From Herbihabitans rhizosphaerae (GTDB lineage: Bacteria > Actinomycetota > Actinomycetes > Mycobacteriales > Pseudonocardiaceae), in contig NZ_SGWQ01000001.1 in the NCBI RefSeq assembly GCF_004216555.1, positions 1,032,879 to 1,096,878 of the forward strand: a stretch of DNA of 64,000 nucleotides, written 5' to 3'. The notes under the pieces are model-generated. The model ran no database searches. It was not told the DNA's origin and saw only the letters and a program-made list of their open reading frames with translations. Below, one piece after another: positions 42,824-52,178 of the stretch. The stretch's first letter is position 1. Each line of letters starts with the position of its first letter. The position numbers and the translations under genes were made by a program.

Positions 42824-43306
42824 CTAGACGGCGCGCTCCAGGTCCAGCTCGTCGTTGACCGGAATCCCGTAGTCGCCGATGTCCGGAATCTCCGGTTTGA
42901 TCCGCCGCGCGTGCGTCACCGCGCCGGGTCGCAGCGTGCTGAGACGAAAACCACGCCGCTGATAGAAGCGCAGCGCGTCCAGGTTGTCGTTGGTCGTGGT
43001 GAGCACCACCCGCTTGCGGCCGAGTTGCCGTGCCACGCCGATCACCGCGTCGATCAGCGCGGACCCGATACCGGCCCGCCGCTGTTCCGCGTCGATGGTC
43101 ACGACCTCGACAAAGTCCGGTTCGACGGCGTAGGTGAGCGCGCCGGCAAGCTGTCCCCGGCGTTCGGCGAGCAGCCCTGGCAGGTTCCCCGGATGGAACG
43201 TCGTGCCGTGCGCCACCACGATCGAGGTACCCCAGGAGTGGACCAGCAACCGCCGCACGGCGGGCCTGTCACGCTCGCCGATCGCTCGAACGGTGTACTC
43301 GGTCAC
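42824..43306 (-). CDS. GNAT-family N-acetyltransferase
   Basis: 160 residues. The acetyl-CoA loop is QRRAGIGSALIDAV (residues about 84-97), with GRKRVVLTTTNDNLDALRFYQRRGF after it, the standard GNAT motif B. Substrate unknown. GTG 43306 start. Divergent from coaA with a 65-bp gap. Confidence 0.87.
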   Translation of the reverse strand: MTEYTVRAIGERDRPAVRRLLVHSWGTSIVVAHGTTFHPGNLPGLLAERRGQLAGALTYAVEPDFVEVVTIDAEQRRAGIGSALIDAVIGVARQLGRKRVVLTTTNDNLDALRFYQRRGFRLSTLRPGAVTHARRIKPEIPDIGDYGIPVNDELDLERAV

Positions 43307-43371
43307 AGCGCGACTGTGCCATGTGCGCCTAGGTTGTCGCGGTAACAATCACGGCACGAGCAGGAGTCCTG

Positions 43372-44298
43372 ATGGGCCGAGTGCGTGACCTGACCCCGTA
43401 TGTCGAGCTCGGCCGCGACCAGTGGCGGGAACTGCGCCAGGCGACCCCACTCACACTGACCGACGAGGAGCTGACCCGGCTGCGCGGCCTGCGCGACCCG
43501 GTCGACCTGGACGAGGTCGCCGACGTGTACCTGCCGCTGTCCCGCCTGATCAACCTTCAGGTGGCCGCGCGCCAGCAACTGCACCAGGCCACCTCCACCT
43601 TCCTCGGCGACACCTCGCGCAAGGCGCCGTTCGTGATCGCGATCGCCGGGAGTGTGGCGGTCGGCAAGTCCACCACCGCGCGGATCCTGCGCGCGCTGCT
43701 CGCCAAGTGGCCCGACCACCCGCACGTCGACCTGGTCACCACCGACGGGTTCCTGTTCCCCACCGCCGAGCTGGAACGGCGAAACCTGTTGCACCGCAAG
43801 GGTTTCCCGGAGAGCTACGACCGGCGTTCGCTGCTGCGGTTCGTCGCCGAGGTGAAGTCGGGCGCCGAGGAGGCCCGCGCGCCGGTGTACTCGCACCTGG
43901 CCTACGACATCGTGCCGGACGCCGAGCAAGTAGTACGCCAACCTGACATCTTGATTATCGAGGGATTGAACGTGCTGCAGCCGGGCCCCCGGCTGATGGT
44001 GTCGGACCTGTTCGACTTCTCGATCTATGTGGACGCGCACACCGACGACATCGCGAAGTGGTACGTGGAGCGGTTCCTGGCGCTGCGCTCGACCGCGTTC
44101 GCCGACCCGGCGTCGCACTTCCACCACTACGCCCCGCTGCCGGACGCGAAGGCCGAGGACGAGGCGCGACGGCTCTGGCGAGAGATCAACGAGCCGAATC
44201 TGATCAGCAACATCCTGCCCACTCGCCCGCGTGCCACCCTCGTGCTGCGCAAGGACGCCTCGCACCGCACCACCCGGCTGCGCCTGCGCAAGCTCTGA
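43372..44298 (+). CDS. coaA: Type I pantothenate kinase
   Basis: 308 residues, typical for CoaA. P-loop GSVAVGKS at residues 93-100, then [16 protein letters not shown] and the LNVLQPG segment. It phosphorylates pantothenate, the first step of CoA synthesis. Actinomycetes often carry both this and type III (coaX). A complex hairpin follows the stop. Confidence 0.95.
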   Translation: MGRVRDLTPYVELGRDQWRELRQATPLTLTDEELTRLRGLRDPVDLDEVADVYLPLSRLINLQVAARQQLHQATSTFLGDTSRKAPFVIAIAGSVAVGKSTTARILRALLAKWPDHPHVDLVTTDGFLFPTAELERRNLLHRKGFPESYDRRSLLRFVAEVKSGAEEARAPVYSHLAYDIVPDAEQVVRQPDILIIEGLNVLQPGPRLMVSDLFDFSIYVDAHTDDIAKWYVERFLALRSTAFADPASHFHHYAPLPDAKAEDEARRLWREINEPNLISNILPTRPRATLVLRKDASHRTTRLRLRKL

Positions 44299-44302
44299 GA
44301 CA

Positions 44303-44357
44303 GGGTTCAGCCCGCTGAACCCTTTCGCCTTGCTAAGGGGTTCAGCGGGCTGAACCC
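44303..44357. terminator. Twin palindrome that also forms a 20-bp stem
   Basis: GGGTTCAGCCCGCTGAACCC (44303-44322) and GGGTTCAGCGGGCTGAACCC (44338-44357) are reverse complements, so either two small hairpins or one 20-bp stem with a 15-base loop can form. It lies between convergent coaA and LysR and the LysR stop is inside the first arm. Confidence 0.7.
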
Positions 44358-45251
44358 GCGCGAGGTGGCGATGGCCCGGGCCGCGTCCAGGTAGGCGCGC
44401 ACAAGTGGGCGGCGATCATCGGCGCGCGCGGCGACGGCGAGGCGAGCCGGCGAGATGCCGCGCACCTCGCGGGTGATCACGTCGCCCCTGGTCACCAGCG
44501 GCGAATTGCCCGTCGCGAGCAGGCACACGCCCCGACCGTCCACAAGGGACTCGTAGGTCTCGTCCGGGCTGCTGATCTCGCCGCCGATCACCGACGGGCG
44601 GCCGCCCCGCGCGTCGAGCGCCAGCCAGTAGTCGCGCAGCGGCCCGGCCGACGAGGGCAGCGCCAGGAACGGTTCGTCGAGCAGGTCGGCGAAGTCCACG
44701 ATCTCCTTGCGCGCCAAGGGATGCGTGGCCGGCAGCGCCACGTGCCTCGGTTCCTCGGCGACGACGGTCCACCGGTAGCGACGCTCGTCGAGCAACGGCA
44801 GCCAGACGAACGCGACATCGGTGTCCGCGTCGGCGAGCCCGGCGGTCGGATCGCCCCACTCGACCTGCCGCAGGGTGATCCGCACGCCGTCGTGCTCGGC
44901 AGTGAACCGGGACCGGATCGCCGGGAGCAGGCCGCTACGCCCCGGGCTGGTGCTCATGCCGACGACGAGGGTGGCGCGCCGGGCCGCGGTCACCTCGTCC
45001 ACGGCGGCGCGGGCGGCCGCCCACTCGGCGAGCACCCGCCGGGCGGCGGGCAGCAGCGCCGCGCCGGCCTCGGTCAGCCGCACCTCGCGGTTGTCCCGGT
45101 CGAACAGCGGCACGCCGAGGTGGCGTTCCAGGCTGCGCACCTGCTTGCTGAGCGACGGCTGCGACACGTACAGCCGCTCGGCGGCGTGGGTGAAGTGCAG
45201 GTCCTCGGCGACGGCCACGAAGTAGCGCAGATCGCGCAGGTGCACATCCAT
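44307..45251 (-). CDS. LysR-family transcriptional regulator
   Basis: 314 residues: N-terminal winged HTH (RYFVAVAEDLHFTHAAERLYVSQPSLSKQVRSLERHLGVPLF) and a LysR substrate-binding domain. The last 17 residues (RGFSPLNPLARRKGSAG) are encoded by the terminator palindrome, so the gene has been extended by that element or the element was acquired at its end. It is divergent from the SDR gene and probably controls it. ATG 45251. Confidence 0.9.
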   Translation of the reverse strand: MDVHLRDLRYFVAVAEDLHFTHAAERLYVSQPSLSKQVRSLERHLGVPLFDRDNREVRLTEAGAALLPAARRVLAEWAAARAAVDEVTAARRATLVVGMSTSPGRSGLLPAIRSRFTAEHDGVRITLRQVEWGDPTAGLADADTDVAFVWLPLLDERRYRWTVVAEEPRHVALPATHPLARKEIVDFADLLDEPFLALPSSAGPLRDYWLALDARGGRPSVIGGEISSPDETYESLVDGRGVCLLATGNSPLVTRGDVITREVRGISPARLAVAARADDRRPLVRAYLDAARAIATSRGFSPLNPLARRKGSAG

Positions 45252-45264
45252 AACCAACGGTTAT
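45250..45264. promoter_or_regulatory. LysR-type operator candidate
   Basis: ATAACC-AAC-GGTTAT is a 6-base inverted repeat that overlaps the LysR start codon. A half-site GGTTAT recurs at about 45307, closer to the SDR gene. This fits LysR autoregulation with activation of the divergent SDR gene. Confidence 0.5.
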
Positions 45265-45346
45265 CACAGCAGGTCTTGGACGTGCAACCACGTGTCACAG
45301 CACAGTGGTTATCGAAAGATCGAGGTGAACCGAGAGGACGTGACAG

Positions 45347-46171
45347 ATGAGCAGGGTGTGGTTCGTGACCGGCGCGAACAGCGGCTTCGGCCGGGCGATC
45401 ACCGAGGCGGCCGTGCGGGCGGGCGACATCGTGGTGGCCGCCGCGCGGCGGGTGGAGGCGCTGGACGATCTCGTCGCCGCGCACCCCGACCAGGTCGACC
45501 CGGTGCGCCTGGACGTCACCGACCCGGCCGCGATCGACGCGGTGATCGCCGACGTCCTGGCCCGGCACGGCCGGATCGACGTGCTGGTCAACAACGCCGG
45601 CCGCACGCACGTCGGTGCACTCGAGGAGACCACCGACGCCGAACTGCGGTCGCTGTTCGAGGTGCACCTGTTCGGCCCGGCGGCGCTCACCCGCGCCGTG
45701 CTGCCGCACATGCGCGAACGGCGGTCCGGCGCGATCGTGCAGCTCAGCAGCATGGGCGGGCAGATGTCGTTCGCGGGCTTTTCCGCTTACAGCGCAACGA
45801 AGTTCGCGCTCGAGGGCCTCTCCGAGGGGCTGGCCGACGAGGTGCGTCCGCTCGGCATCACGGTGCTGATCGTGGAGCCCGGCGCGTTCCGCACGGGCCT
45901 GTTCGGCGGCGGCTCGTTCAGCGCGGAACTGCCCGAGTACGCGGACACCGTCGGCGCGACCCGGCAGATGGTCCAGTCCAATAACGGTACGCAACCCGGT
46001 GACCCGGCCAAGGCGGCGGCCGCGATCATCACCGCCCTGGACGCCGAGCGCACGCCGCTGCGGCTGCCGCTGGGCGGCGACGCCGTGGACGCGGTGCTCG
46101 GCCACCTCGACGCCGTGCGCACCGAGGTCACCGAATGGGAGAAGGTCGCTCGGACAACACAGTTCGACTGA
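45347..46171 (+). CDS. SDR-family oxidoreductase
   Basis: 274 residues, classical SDR: TGANSGFG at residues 8-15, NNAG near 81, catalytic Ser in QLSSMGG and YSATK near residue 148. NAD(P)-dependent dehydrogenase of unknown substrate. The divergent LysR gene suggests a small-molecule inducer, probably the substrate. Confidence 0.9.
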   Translation: MSRVWFVTGANSGFGRAITEAAVRAGDIVVAAARRVEALDDLVAAHPDQVDPVRLDVTDPAAIDAVIADVLARHGRIDVLVNNAGRTHVGALEETTDAELRSLFEVHLFGPAALTRAVLPHMRERRSGAIVQLSSMGGQMSFAGFSAYSATKFALEGLSEGLADEVRPLGITVLIVEPGAFRTGLFGGGSFSAELPEYADTVGATRQMVQSNNGTQPGDPAKAAAAIITALDAERTPLRLPLGGDAVDAVLGHLDAVRTEVTEWEKVARTTQFD

Positions 46172-46177
46172 ACAGTC

Positions 46178-46276
46178 CCGCCTCCCCGCAATTCCCCAGT
46201 ATTGGGTGCCTTTCATGACAGCCGCGGTCGCGTCGTCACCGTGGCTGGGCCGCGTCACGTTCCCTTAGGTGCGGTT
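46178..46276 (+). repeat. About 100-bp dispersed repeat (copy A)
   Basis: It aligns with 55209-55308 in the same orientation: CGCCTCCC.GCA.TTCCC.AGTA at the left and GTCACCGTGGCTGG ... CGTTCCC ... GGTGCGGT at the right are shared. A shorter relative (CGCCT ... CAATTCCCCAGT) lies at about 39088. It sits in the gap between the SDR gene and the response regulator; the remaining 65 bp to 46341 hold the regulator promoter. Confidence 0.6.
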
Positions 46277-46341
46277 GCCAGGAACGCAAGTCAAATGACG
46301 TGGCCGAGGTCAATCTGCTTGTCGGCCGTATTCTTTCGTAC

Positions 46342-46980
46342 GTGCCGATCAGGGTCCTGCTCGTCGACGATCACGAGGTGGTCCGCCGCGGTCTGGCGGA
46401 CCTGCTCGGCGAGGAGGACGGCATCGAGGTGGTGGCCGAGGCCGGCGGGGTCGGCGAGGCGCTCGCCCGTGCCGAGGCGACCCGCCCGGACGTCGCGGTG
46501 GTCGACGTGCGGCTGCCCGACGGCGACGGCGTCTCGCTGTGCCGGTCGCTGCGCGCGCTGGACGACCCGCCGCGCTGCCTGGTGCTCACCGCGTTCGACG
46601 ACGAGCGTGCCCTGGTCGAGGCGATCTTGGCCGGCGCGTCCGGCTACCTGCTCAAACAGGTGCGCGGACAGGAGCTGGTGAACGCCGTGCGCGAGGTCGG
46701 TGCCGGCCGCTCACTCCTCGATCCGGTGACCACCGCGCGGGTGCTGGAGCGGATGCGGCGCGCCGAGGAGACCGACGAGCTGGCCGTGCTCAGCGAGCGG
46801 GAGCGGCGGGTGCTCGAGCTGATGGGCGAGGGCATGACCAACCGGCAGATCGCCGAGCAGCTGTTCCTCGCGGAGAAGACCGTGAAGAACTACGTGACCT
46901 CGGTGCTCGCCAAGCTCGGCATGGAGCGCCGCACGCAGGCCGTCGCCTGGGTGGCGCGGCGCTCAGCACGAGAATCCTGA
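46342..46980 (+). CDS. DevR/DosR-like NarL-family response regulator
   Basis: 212 residues. Receiver domain with phospho-acceptor Asp55 (VVDVRLPDG), then the DevR-type linker and LuxR HTH (SERERRVLELMGEGMTNRQIAEQLFLAEKTVKNYVTSVLAKLGMERRTQA). The HTH half is very close to DevR/DosR of mycobacteria. The nearby kinase gene at the end of the cyd operon is the likely partner. It is convergent with SpoU (11-bp gap), so expressed on its own. Confidence 0.9.
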   Translation: MPIRVLLVDDHEVVRRGLADLLGEEDGIEVVAEAGGVGEALARAEATRPDVAVVDVRLPDGDGVSLCRSLRALDDPPRCLVLTAFDDERALVEAILAGASGYLLKQVRGQELVNAVREVGAGRSLLDPVTTARVLERMRRAEETDELAVLSERERRVLELMGEGMTNRQIAEQLFLAEKTVKNYVTSVLAKLGMERRTQAVAWVARRSARES

Positions 46981-46991
46981 CAGCACGCGAG

Positions 46992-47510
46992 TCATGACAG
47001 CCCGGCAAGCTTGTACGCCACAAGGGATCCGGCCACCGCGACGTTGAGGCTCAGCCCGGTGCCGATCATCGGGATCTCCACCGCCTCGTCCACCAATGTG
47101 GTGGCCTCCACCGGAATCCCGTCGCTCTCGTGTCCGAGAACGATCACCGTGCGGCGCCGCGCCGGCCGCAGGTCGGCGAGCCGAGTGGCGCCGTCCACGA
47201 GCTCGACGCCGAGCACGGCGGATTCGGCCTCCCGCTGCGCGCGCAGCCACCCGACCGGGTCGTTCACCCAGTGCACGCACGATTCTCGGCGCAGCGTGTT
47301 GCCCTTGGCCAGCGCCTCGGTGGTCCACGGCCTGCGCGGCACGGCGAGGCAGGCGCCCACCGCGTCGCAGGTCCGCAGCAGTGTGCCGAGGTTGACGCCG
47401 TACTTCGGCCACAGCGGCGCGAGGATCAGATGGTCCCAGCAGGAATGGGCGCGGCGACGGCGACGGCCGCGCAGTTCACGGCGGGTGTGCACCCACATCG
47501 GTCCGCTCAT
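46992..47510 (-). CDS. SpoU/TrmH-family RNA methyltransferase
   Basis: 172 residues. The knotted SPOUT motifs are present: NLGTLLRTCDAVG (motif 1), VIVLGHESDGIP (motif 2) and IPMIGTGLSLNVAVAGSLVAYKL (motif 3). It uses SAM to methylate 2'-O-ribose of a tRNA or rRNA. The N-terminus is basic (RRELRGRRRRR). Likely co-transcribed behind the histidine kinase gene (84-bp gap). Confidence 0.86.
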   Translation of the reverse strand: MSGPMWVHTRRELRGRRRRRAHSCWDHLILAPLWPKYGVNLGTLLRTCDAVGACLAVPRRPWTTEALAKGNTLRRESCVHWVNDPVGWLRAQREAESAVLGVELVDGATRLADLRPARRRTVIVLGHESDGIPVEATTLVDEAVEIPMIGTGLSLNVAVAGSLVAYKLAGLS

Positions 47511-47593
47511 CGCGGCGGGACGGTGTGCTCCTTGATCATGGGGAGGGGCGTTTCGCGGCACGCCCGAAGCCATCGACGGTGACGAATCACCGC

Positions 47594-48733
47594 TCAGGTT
47601 ACCGGAACCTGCCAGGTCACCGTGGTGCCTTCGACAGCATTGGAGGTGATCTCGCACCGGCCGCCGACCTCCTCGGCGCGGTCGGCGATGTTGCGCAACC
47701 CGCGTTTGCTGACGCCCTGCGGGATGCCGCAACCGTCGTCGGTCACGCGCAGCCGCAGCGATGTGCCGGACAGTCCGATGTGGACGGACACGGTGCGTGC
47801 TCCCGCGTGTCTGACCACATTGGACAGTGCTTCGCGGAGCGCGGCACGGGCGTGGTCGGCCAGCGCCACCGGTACGTGGTCCAGGTCGCCGCTGATCATC
47901 AGGGACGGCGCGAACCCGAGCAGCTCGCCCGCGGTGGCGACCTCGGTGCGCACCGACTCGGCGAGATCACCACTCTCGGTGACCTCGGTCGGGTCGGGGT
48001 TGCGCATCGCGCGCACCGTCACGCGAATGTCCTCGATCGTGGCGTCGATCTGGTCCACCGCGTCGGTCAGCCGTGCGGCGTCCTGTTTGGCCATTCGCCG
48101 GGATGGCTTGCGCGCCAACAGGTCCAGCCGCATCCCGGCGGCGTACAGGCGCTGCACGATCACGTCGTGCAGGTCGCGCGCGATCCGCTCGCGCTCCTGG
48201 TAGACCGCCACCCGTTCACGCGCGGTGGCCCCCTCGGCGAGCAGCAGCACGAGCCCGGCCTGCGCGGCGAACGCGGTCAGCATCTCCACCATGGCGGGGT
48301 CGAACGGCGCGGCGCCGCGTTTGCGGTACACGGTCAACGCACCGAGCCTGCGCTCGCGGGTGCCGAACGGCGCGGCGGCGAACGGCCCGTAGTGGCGCAA
48401 CTCCTTCGGCACGAAGGGCGCGGTACGCGGGTCGGAGGTCACGTCGTCCACGACCACGGGTACGCCGCTGCGGGCGACCCGCGCTGCCGAGGATCGCGCG
48501 GACAGGACTAGTCCAACCGGGTCATCGGCCGGCGGTGGGGGTGTGCCGTGCGCCGCCTCCACGGTGAGGGTGCCGTCCGGACCGCGAGCCATCACCAACC
48601 CGAGGTCGGCCTCCGCCAGTTCGGCCGCCCGGCGCACGATCAACGCGAGCACGTGCTCCGGATCGTCGCCGGACAGCGCCGCAGTGGCGATCTCCGTCGA
48701 CGCGGCGAGGGCACGCGCGACTGTGGACTCCAT
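47594..48733 (-). CDS. GAF-domain histidine kinase, DevS-like
   Basis: 379 residues: one GAF domain (about 30-165), HisKA_3 dimerisation helix with phospho-acceptor His189 (RIARDLHDVIVQRL) and HATPase (NVVRHA, DDGCGIP). Mycobacterial DosS has two GAF domains and is larger; this protein has one. It starts 13 bp after cydDC and so belongs to the cyd operon. Likely to sense redox, oxygen or NO and phosphorylate the DevR-like regulator at 46342. Confidence 0.9.
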   Translation of the reverse strand: MESTVARALAASTEIATAALSGDDPEHVLALIVRRAAELAEADLGLVMARGPDGTLTVEAAHGTPPPPADDPVGLVLSARSSAARVARSGVPVVVDDVTSDPRTAPFVPKELRHYGPFAAAPFGTRERRLGALTVYRKRGAAPFDPAMVEMLTAFAAQAGLVLLLAEGATARERVAVYQERERIARDLHDVIVQRLYAAGMRLDLLARKPSRRMAKQDAARLTDAVDQIDATIEDIRVTVRAMRNPDPTEVTESGDLAESVRTEVATAGELLGFAPSLMISGDLDHVPVALADHARAALREALSNVVRHAGARTVSVHIGLSGTSLRLRVTDDGCGIPQGVSKRGLRNIADRAEEVGGRCEITSNAVEGTTVTWQVPVT

Positions 48734-48746
48734 CTCGCTGCCGAGA

Positions 48747-51700
48747 CTAACCGGCGGCGGCAACCGGACTCACCTCGATGACGCGTCCGTCGGTCACGCG
48801 CAGTACCAGATCGGCGCCGGTGACCTCGTCCAATCGGTGGGTCACGTGCACGACGGTCTTGCCTTCCAGCGCGTGCCCGAGCAGGCCCAGCACGGTGCGC
48901 GCGGTCGGGACGTCCAGGTGCGCGGTCGGCTCGTCCAGCAGCACGAGGTCCGCGTTCCTGGCGCCCAGCAACGCACGGGCGAGCCCAAGCCGTTGCGCCT
49001 CACCGCCCGACACGCCGGCGCCGCCCGCGTCCAGCCGCACGTCCAGCCGGGCGGACCAGTGCGGAAGACCCGCGAGGCACAGCGCCTCGATCATGGTCGC
49101 GTCACTCGCCTCGGGGTCACCCAGACGGAGGTTCTCCCGGACGGTCGTGGACACGAGCTGCGGATCCTGCGGGCTCCAGGCGACCTTGTGCGGTGCGCGC
49201 GCCTCACCCCGCTCGGGAGCCAGGAACCCGAGCAGCAACGCCAGCAGGGTGGACTTGCCGGCACCGGACGGGCCGACGACGGCCACCCGCGAGCCGGCCG
49301 GCACGGCCAGATTCACGTTGTGCAGCAACGGTTTCCGGTCGCCCGGCCAGCACACGTCCACGCCACTGAGCACCACGTCGTGGCTGTCCTCGAGCTGGCG
49401 TCGCTCGGCGGGCGGTGGCCGCAGCAGCTCGGCGACCCGGCCGTGCGCGGCTCGCAGCGGCACCCGGTTGCGGCGCGCGGCGGGGAGCACGGACAGCACC
49501 TCGATCATGGCCAGCGGCACCAGCGCGACGACCGGGGCCAGCTCCGGGGTGAGCACTCCCCCGGTCACCTTCACGACCGCGATCCAGGTACTGATCAAGG
49601 TGGCCGCACCGAGTACCAGGGTGATCAGCGCCTCCCCCGCGCCGGCGCCGAACGCCTGGCGGCGGGCGCGGGCGGCCAGTTCGTCGTCGGTGCGGGTCAG
49701 TTCGGCGCGGCGCACCCGGTCGGCGCCGGTGGCGATCAGATCGGGCGCGGCGTCGAGCAGTCCGAGCACGCCGGCCGACACGTCCCGCCGCAGGGTGGCC
49801 ACGGCGGCGGTGGCCCGCCGTTCGGTCACCGCCGTCAGAGCCGGGCCGGCGAGGCCGGCGATCAGGCAGGCGCCCGCCAGCACGAGACCGGCTTCCGGCA
49901 GCACCGCGGCCGACACGATCACGGCGGCGACACACACGGCGGCGGCGACCACCGGTGGCACGAGCACGCGGGGGGTGAGATCGCGGATCGCGTCCACGTC
50001 GTCCACGAGCCGGCGCAGGCCCTCGCCCCGGCGCAGCGTCGAGGTTCGCGCTGGGCCGAGCCGCACCAGCGCGTGCCACAGCCGCACCCGTCCGTCGGTC
50101 GCGTCACGGAAGGCGGCGTCGTGCGTGACCAGGCGCTCGACGTAGCGCAGGCCGGCGCGGGCGAGCCCGAACGCGCGCACGCCGACCACCGCGACGGTGA
50201 GGGTGAGCATCGGCGGCTGCCCGGACGCTTTGGCGATCAGCCAGGCGGAGGTGGCGGTGAGCGCGATCCCGCAGAGCGCGGTGGCGGCGGCGAGTGTGGC
50301 ACCGGCCAGCGCCCGCCCGCCGAGCCTCGGCGGTTTCCCGGGCGACACATCGTCCGATGTGGACAGCTGTGTCGTCCACTGTGGACTGTCACTCGCCGAG
50401 TCGTCGGCCGGGCGCTCCCGGTGGGTGGCCAGCAGCACGGCGACACCGTCGGCGGTCGCGCGCCGGACCGCGGCCATCACCTTGCCGGCGGTGGCGTCGT
50501 CCAGGTGCGCGGTCGGCTCGTCGAGCAGCAGAACGGTCGCGCCGTGCCGGATCCGCAGCATCGCGCGGGCGATCGCGACACGCTGCCGTTCGCCGGTGGA
50601 CAGCTCGACGATCGTGCGGTGCAGCAGGTGCTCCGCGCCGACGTCGCGGGCGATCGTGCCGAGTTCGTCGTCGGAGGCGGGCGGGCCGCTCTGGTCGGCG
50701 ATCGCGAGCCGCAGTTCGTCGGTGACCGTGGCGGCGGAGAAGGCGGGCCGCTGCGGTACCCAGGCAATATTGCGCCGCCACACCCTGATGTCCACAGTGG
50801 ACAGATCGACGCCTGCCACGCGCACGGTTCCGGCCGCCGGCTCGACGAAGCCCAGCAGGACCGCGATCGCCGTCGACTTGCCCGATCCGCTCGGCGAGTC
50901 GAGCCGGGTGATCTCGCCAGGCCGCACCGTGAACGACAACCCGTCGGGTTTCTGACCGCCGCGCCGGTCCACCCGCAGCCCCTCGACCCGAACCGTCCTG
51001 GGCGCCACCCCGTCCGGGCACCCGGCCAGCCGTACGTCCACGACCGTCGGGTTATCCACAACGATCGGGTTATCCACAGCCTCCGGCGACGCCCCCTGTC
51101 GATCATCGTGGCCCGGTACGCTGGGCTCGGGGTCGCCCCCCGGGACAGGGTGGGGGGCGGGGTTTTCACGGGGATCGCTTGTGGAGCTTGGGTTCTGGCG
51201 GATTTCTTGGACGCGGCGGACGGCTTCGAGGCCGTCTTCGCTGGCGTGGTGGGCGGCGCCCGCCGCACGGAGCGGCAGGTAGCACTCGGGGGCGAGGATC
51301 AGCACGAACAGGCCGACGGCGAGTTCGAGATCGCCCGACACCAAGCGCACTCCGATCAGGACGGCGACGAGTGCCACCGACAGGGTGGCCACCAACTCGA
51401 GTACCAGGGCTGAGGAGAAGGCGATTCGCAGGGTGGACAGGGTTGCTCGACGGTGTCCGTCAGAGGTCCGGCGCACCGCTTCCCCTTGTGCCGCGGCGCG
51501 CCGGAACGCGGTGAGCACCGGCAGGGCGCGCACCATCTCCAGCAGATGGCCGGACAGTCGTTGCGTCGCCGACGCCGCGCGACCCACCCGATCCTCGGTG
51601 TACTTGCCGACCAGGATCGCGAACAGCGGGATCAGCGGCACCGTCACCGCGATCACCAGAGCCGACGGCCAGTCCGCCAGCAGGATCACTCCCCCGACGC

Positions 51701-52178
51701 CGAGCGGCACCACGGCGGCGGTCACCAGCGCCGGCAGGTACACCGCGAAGTACTCGTCCAGCGCGTCCAAACCCTTGGTGCACAAGGAGGTCAGCTCGCC
51801 GGGCCCGTGCGCGGCGATCCATTCCGGCCCGCGCGCGAGAGCACCGTCCAGCGCCCGCGCGCGCAACTCCTCCTTCGCCCCGGCCGCCGCCCGCGCCGCC
51901 GCCACCCGGATCGCCCAGCCGAGCCCGGCCCGCCCGACCACGGCGCCGGCCAACAGCCAGAGCGCCACTCCCGATGGTCCACTGTGGACGGTGACAGCGT
52001 CGCCGAGCAGCCAGGCCAGCGCCCACGCCTGCACCACCAGCGCGATCCCGTTCAGCGCGGCCAGCACCGCGCACACGACCAACGCCCGGCGCGCCGCTGA
52101 GGACAACCTCGGCAGCGCGCCGAGCGGGCCGCCCCGGGTCCGGGCAGTGGGGGCTGGGCTCCGGCCCGGGGAGTTCAT
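48747..52178 (-). CDS. cydDC: Fused CydDC thiol exporter for cytochrome bd assembly
   Basis: 1143 residues: two complete ABC half-transporters in one chain, as in other actinomycetes. The CydD part has a transmembrane domain (about 40-310), an unusual 60-residue linker (about 330-398) and an NBD with GSGKST and LSTGERQRV. The CydC part follows with six helices and an NBD with GPSGAGKST and SGGEAQRL. It exports cysteine or glutathione-like thiols needed for cytochrome bd. The linker region is encoded by DNA related to the 160-bp repeats. ATG 52178 overlaps the cydB stop. Confidence 0.9.
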   Translation of the reverse strand: MNSPGRSPAPTARTRGGPLGALPRLSSAARRALVVCAVLAALNGIALVVQAWALAWLLGDAVTVHSGPSGVALWLLAGAVVGRAGLGWAIRVAAARAAAGAKEELRARALDGALARGPEWIAAHGPGELTSLCTKGLDALDEYFAVYLPALVTAAVVPLGVGGVILLADWPSALVIAVTVPLIPLFAILVGKYTEDRVGRAASATQRLSGHLLEMVRALPVLTAFRRAAAQGEAVRRTSDGHRRATLSTLRIAFSSALVLELVATLSVALVAVLIGVRLVSGDLELAVGLFVLILAPECYLPLRAAGAAHHASEDGLEAVRRVQEIRQNPSSTSDPRENPAPHPVPGGDPEPSVPGHDDRQGASPEAVDNPIVVDNPTVVDVRLAGCPDGVAPRTVRVEGLRVDRRGGQKPDGLSFTVRPGEITRLDSPSGSGKSTAIAVLLGFVEPAAGTVRVAGVDLSTVDIRVWRRNIAWVPQRPAFSAATVTDELRLAIADQSGPPASDDELGTIARDVGAEHLLHRTIVELSTGERQRVAIARAMLRIRHGATVLLLDEPTAHLDDATAGKVMAAVRRATADGVAVLLATHRERPADDSASDSPQWTTQLSTSDDVSPGKPPRLGGRALAGATLAAATALCGIALTATSAWLIAKASGQPPMLTLTVAVVGVRAFGLARAGLRYVERLVTHDAAFRDATDGRVRLWHALVRLGPARTSTLRRGEGLRRLVDDVDAIRDLTPRVLVPPVVAAAVCVAAVIVSAAVLPEAGLVLAGACLIAGLAGPALTAVTERRATAAVATLRRDVSAGVLGLLDAAPDLIATGADRVRRAELTRTDDELAARARRQAFGAGAGEALITLVLGAATLISTWIAVVKVTGGVLTPELAPVVALVPLAMIEVLSVLPAARRNRVPLRAAHGRVAELLRPPPAERRQLEDSHDVVLSGVDVCWPGDRKPLLHNVNLAVPAGSRVAVVGPSGAGKSTLLALLLGFLAPERGEARAPHKVAWSPQDPQLVSTTVRENLRLGDPEASDATMIEALCLAGLPHWSARLDVRLDAGGAGVSGGEAQRLGLARALLGARNADLVLLDEPTAHLDVPTARTVLGLLGHALEGKTVVHVTHRLDEVTGADLVLRVTDGRVIEVSPVAAAG
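51050..51165 (+). repeat. Diverged relative of the 160-bp repeat inside cydDC
   Basis: Two TTATCCACA DnaA-box sequences (51052-51060 and 51070-51078) are followed by CGATC, a CGGTACGCTGG segment and the GGTCGCCCCCC ... GGTGGGGGGCGGGG stretch, in the same order as in the repeats at 15285 and 29856. It is read in frame as the 60-residue linker after the CydD membrane domain (residues about 338-376). Confidence 0.6.

Noticed and set aside
51052..51078. oriC or plasmid origin because of paired TTATCCACA boxes
   Set aside because: The boxes lie inside a coding sequence with no AT-rich unwinding stretch, no dnaA/dnaN genes, and only two copies.
48543..51413. 956-codon open frame on the plus strand
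   Set aside because: It is the antisense of cydDC; composition is His/Arg/Gly/Gln-rich, there are no domains, and the minus strand has full ABC motifs.
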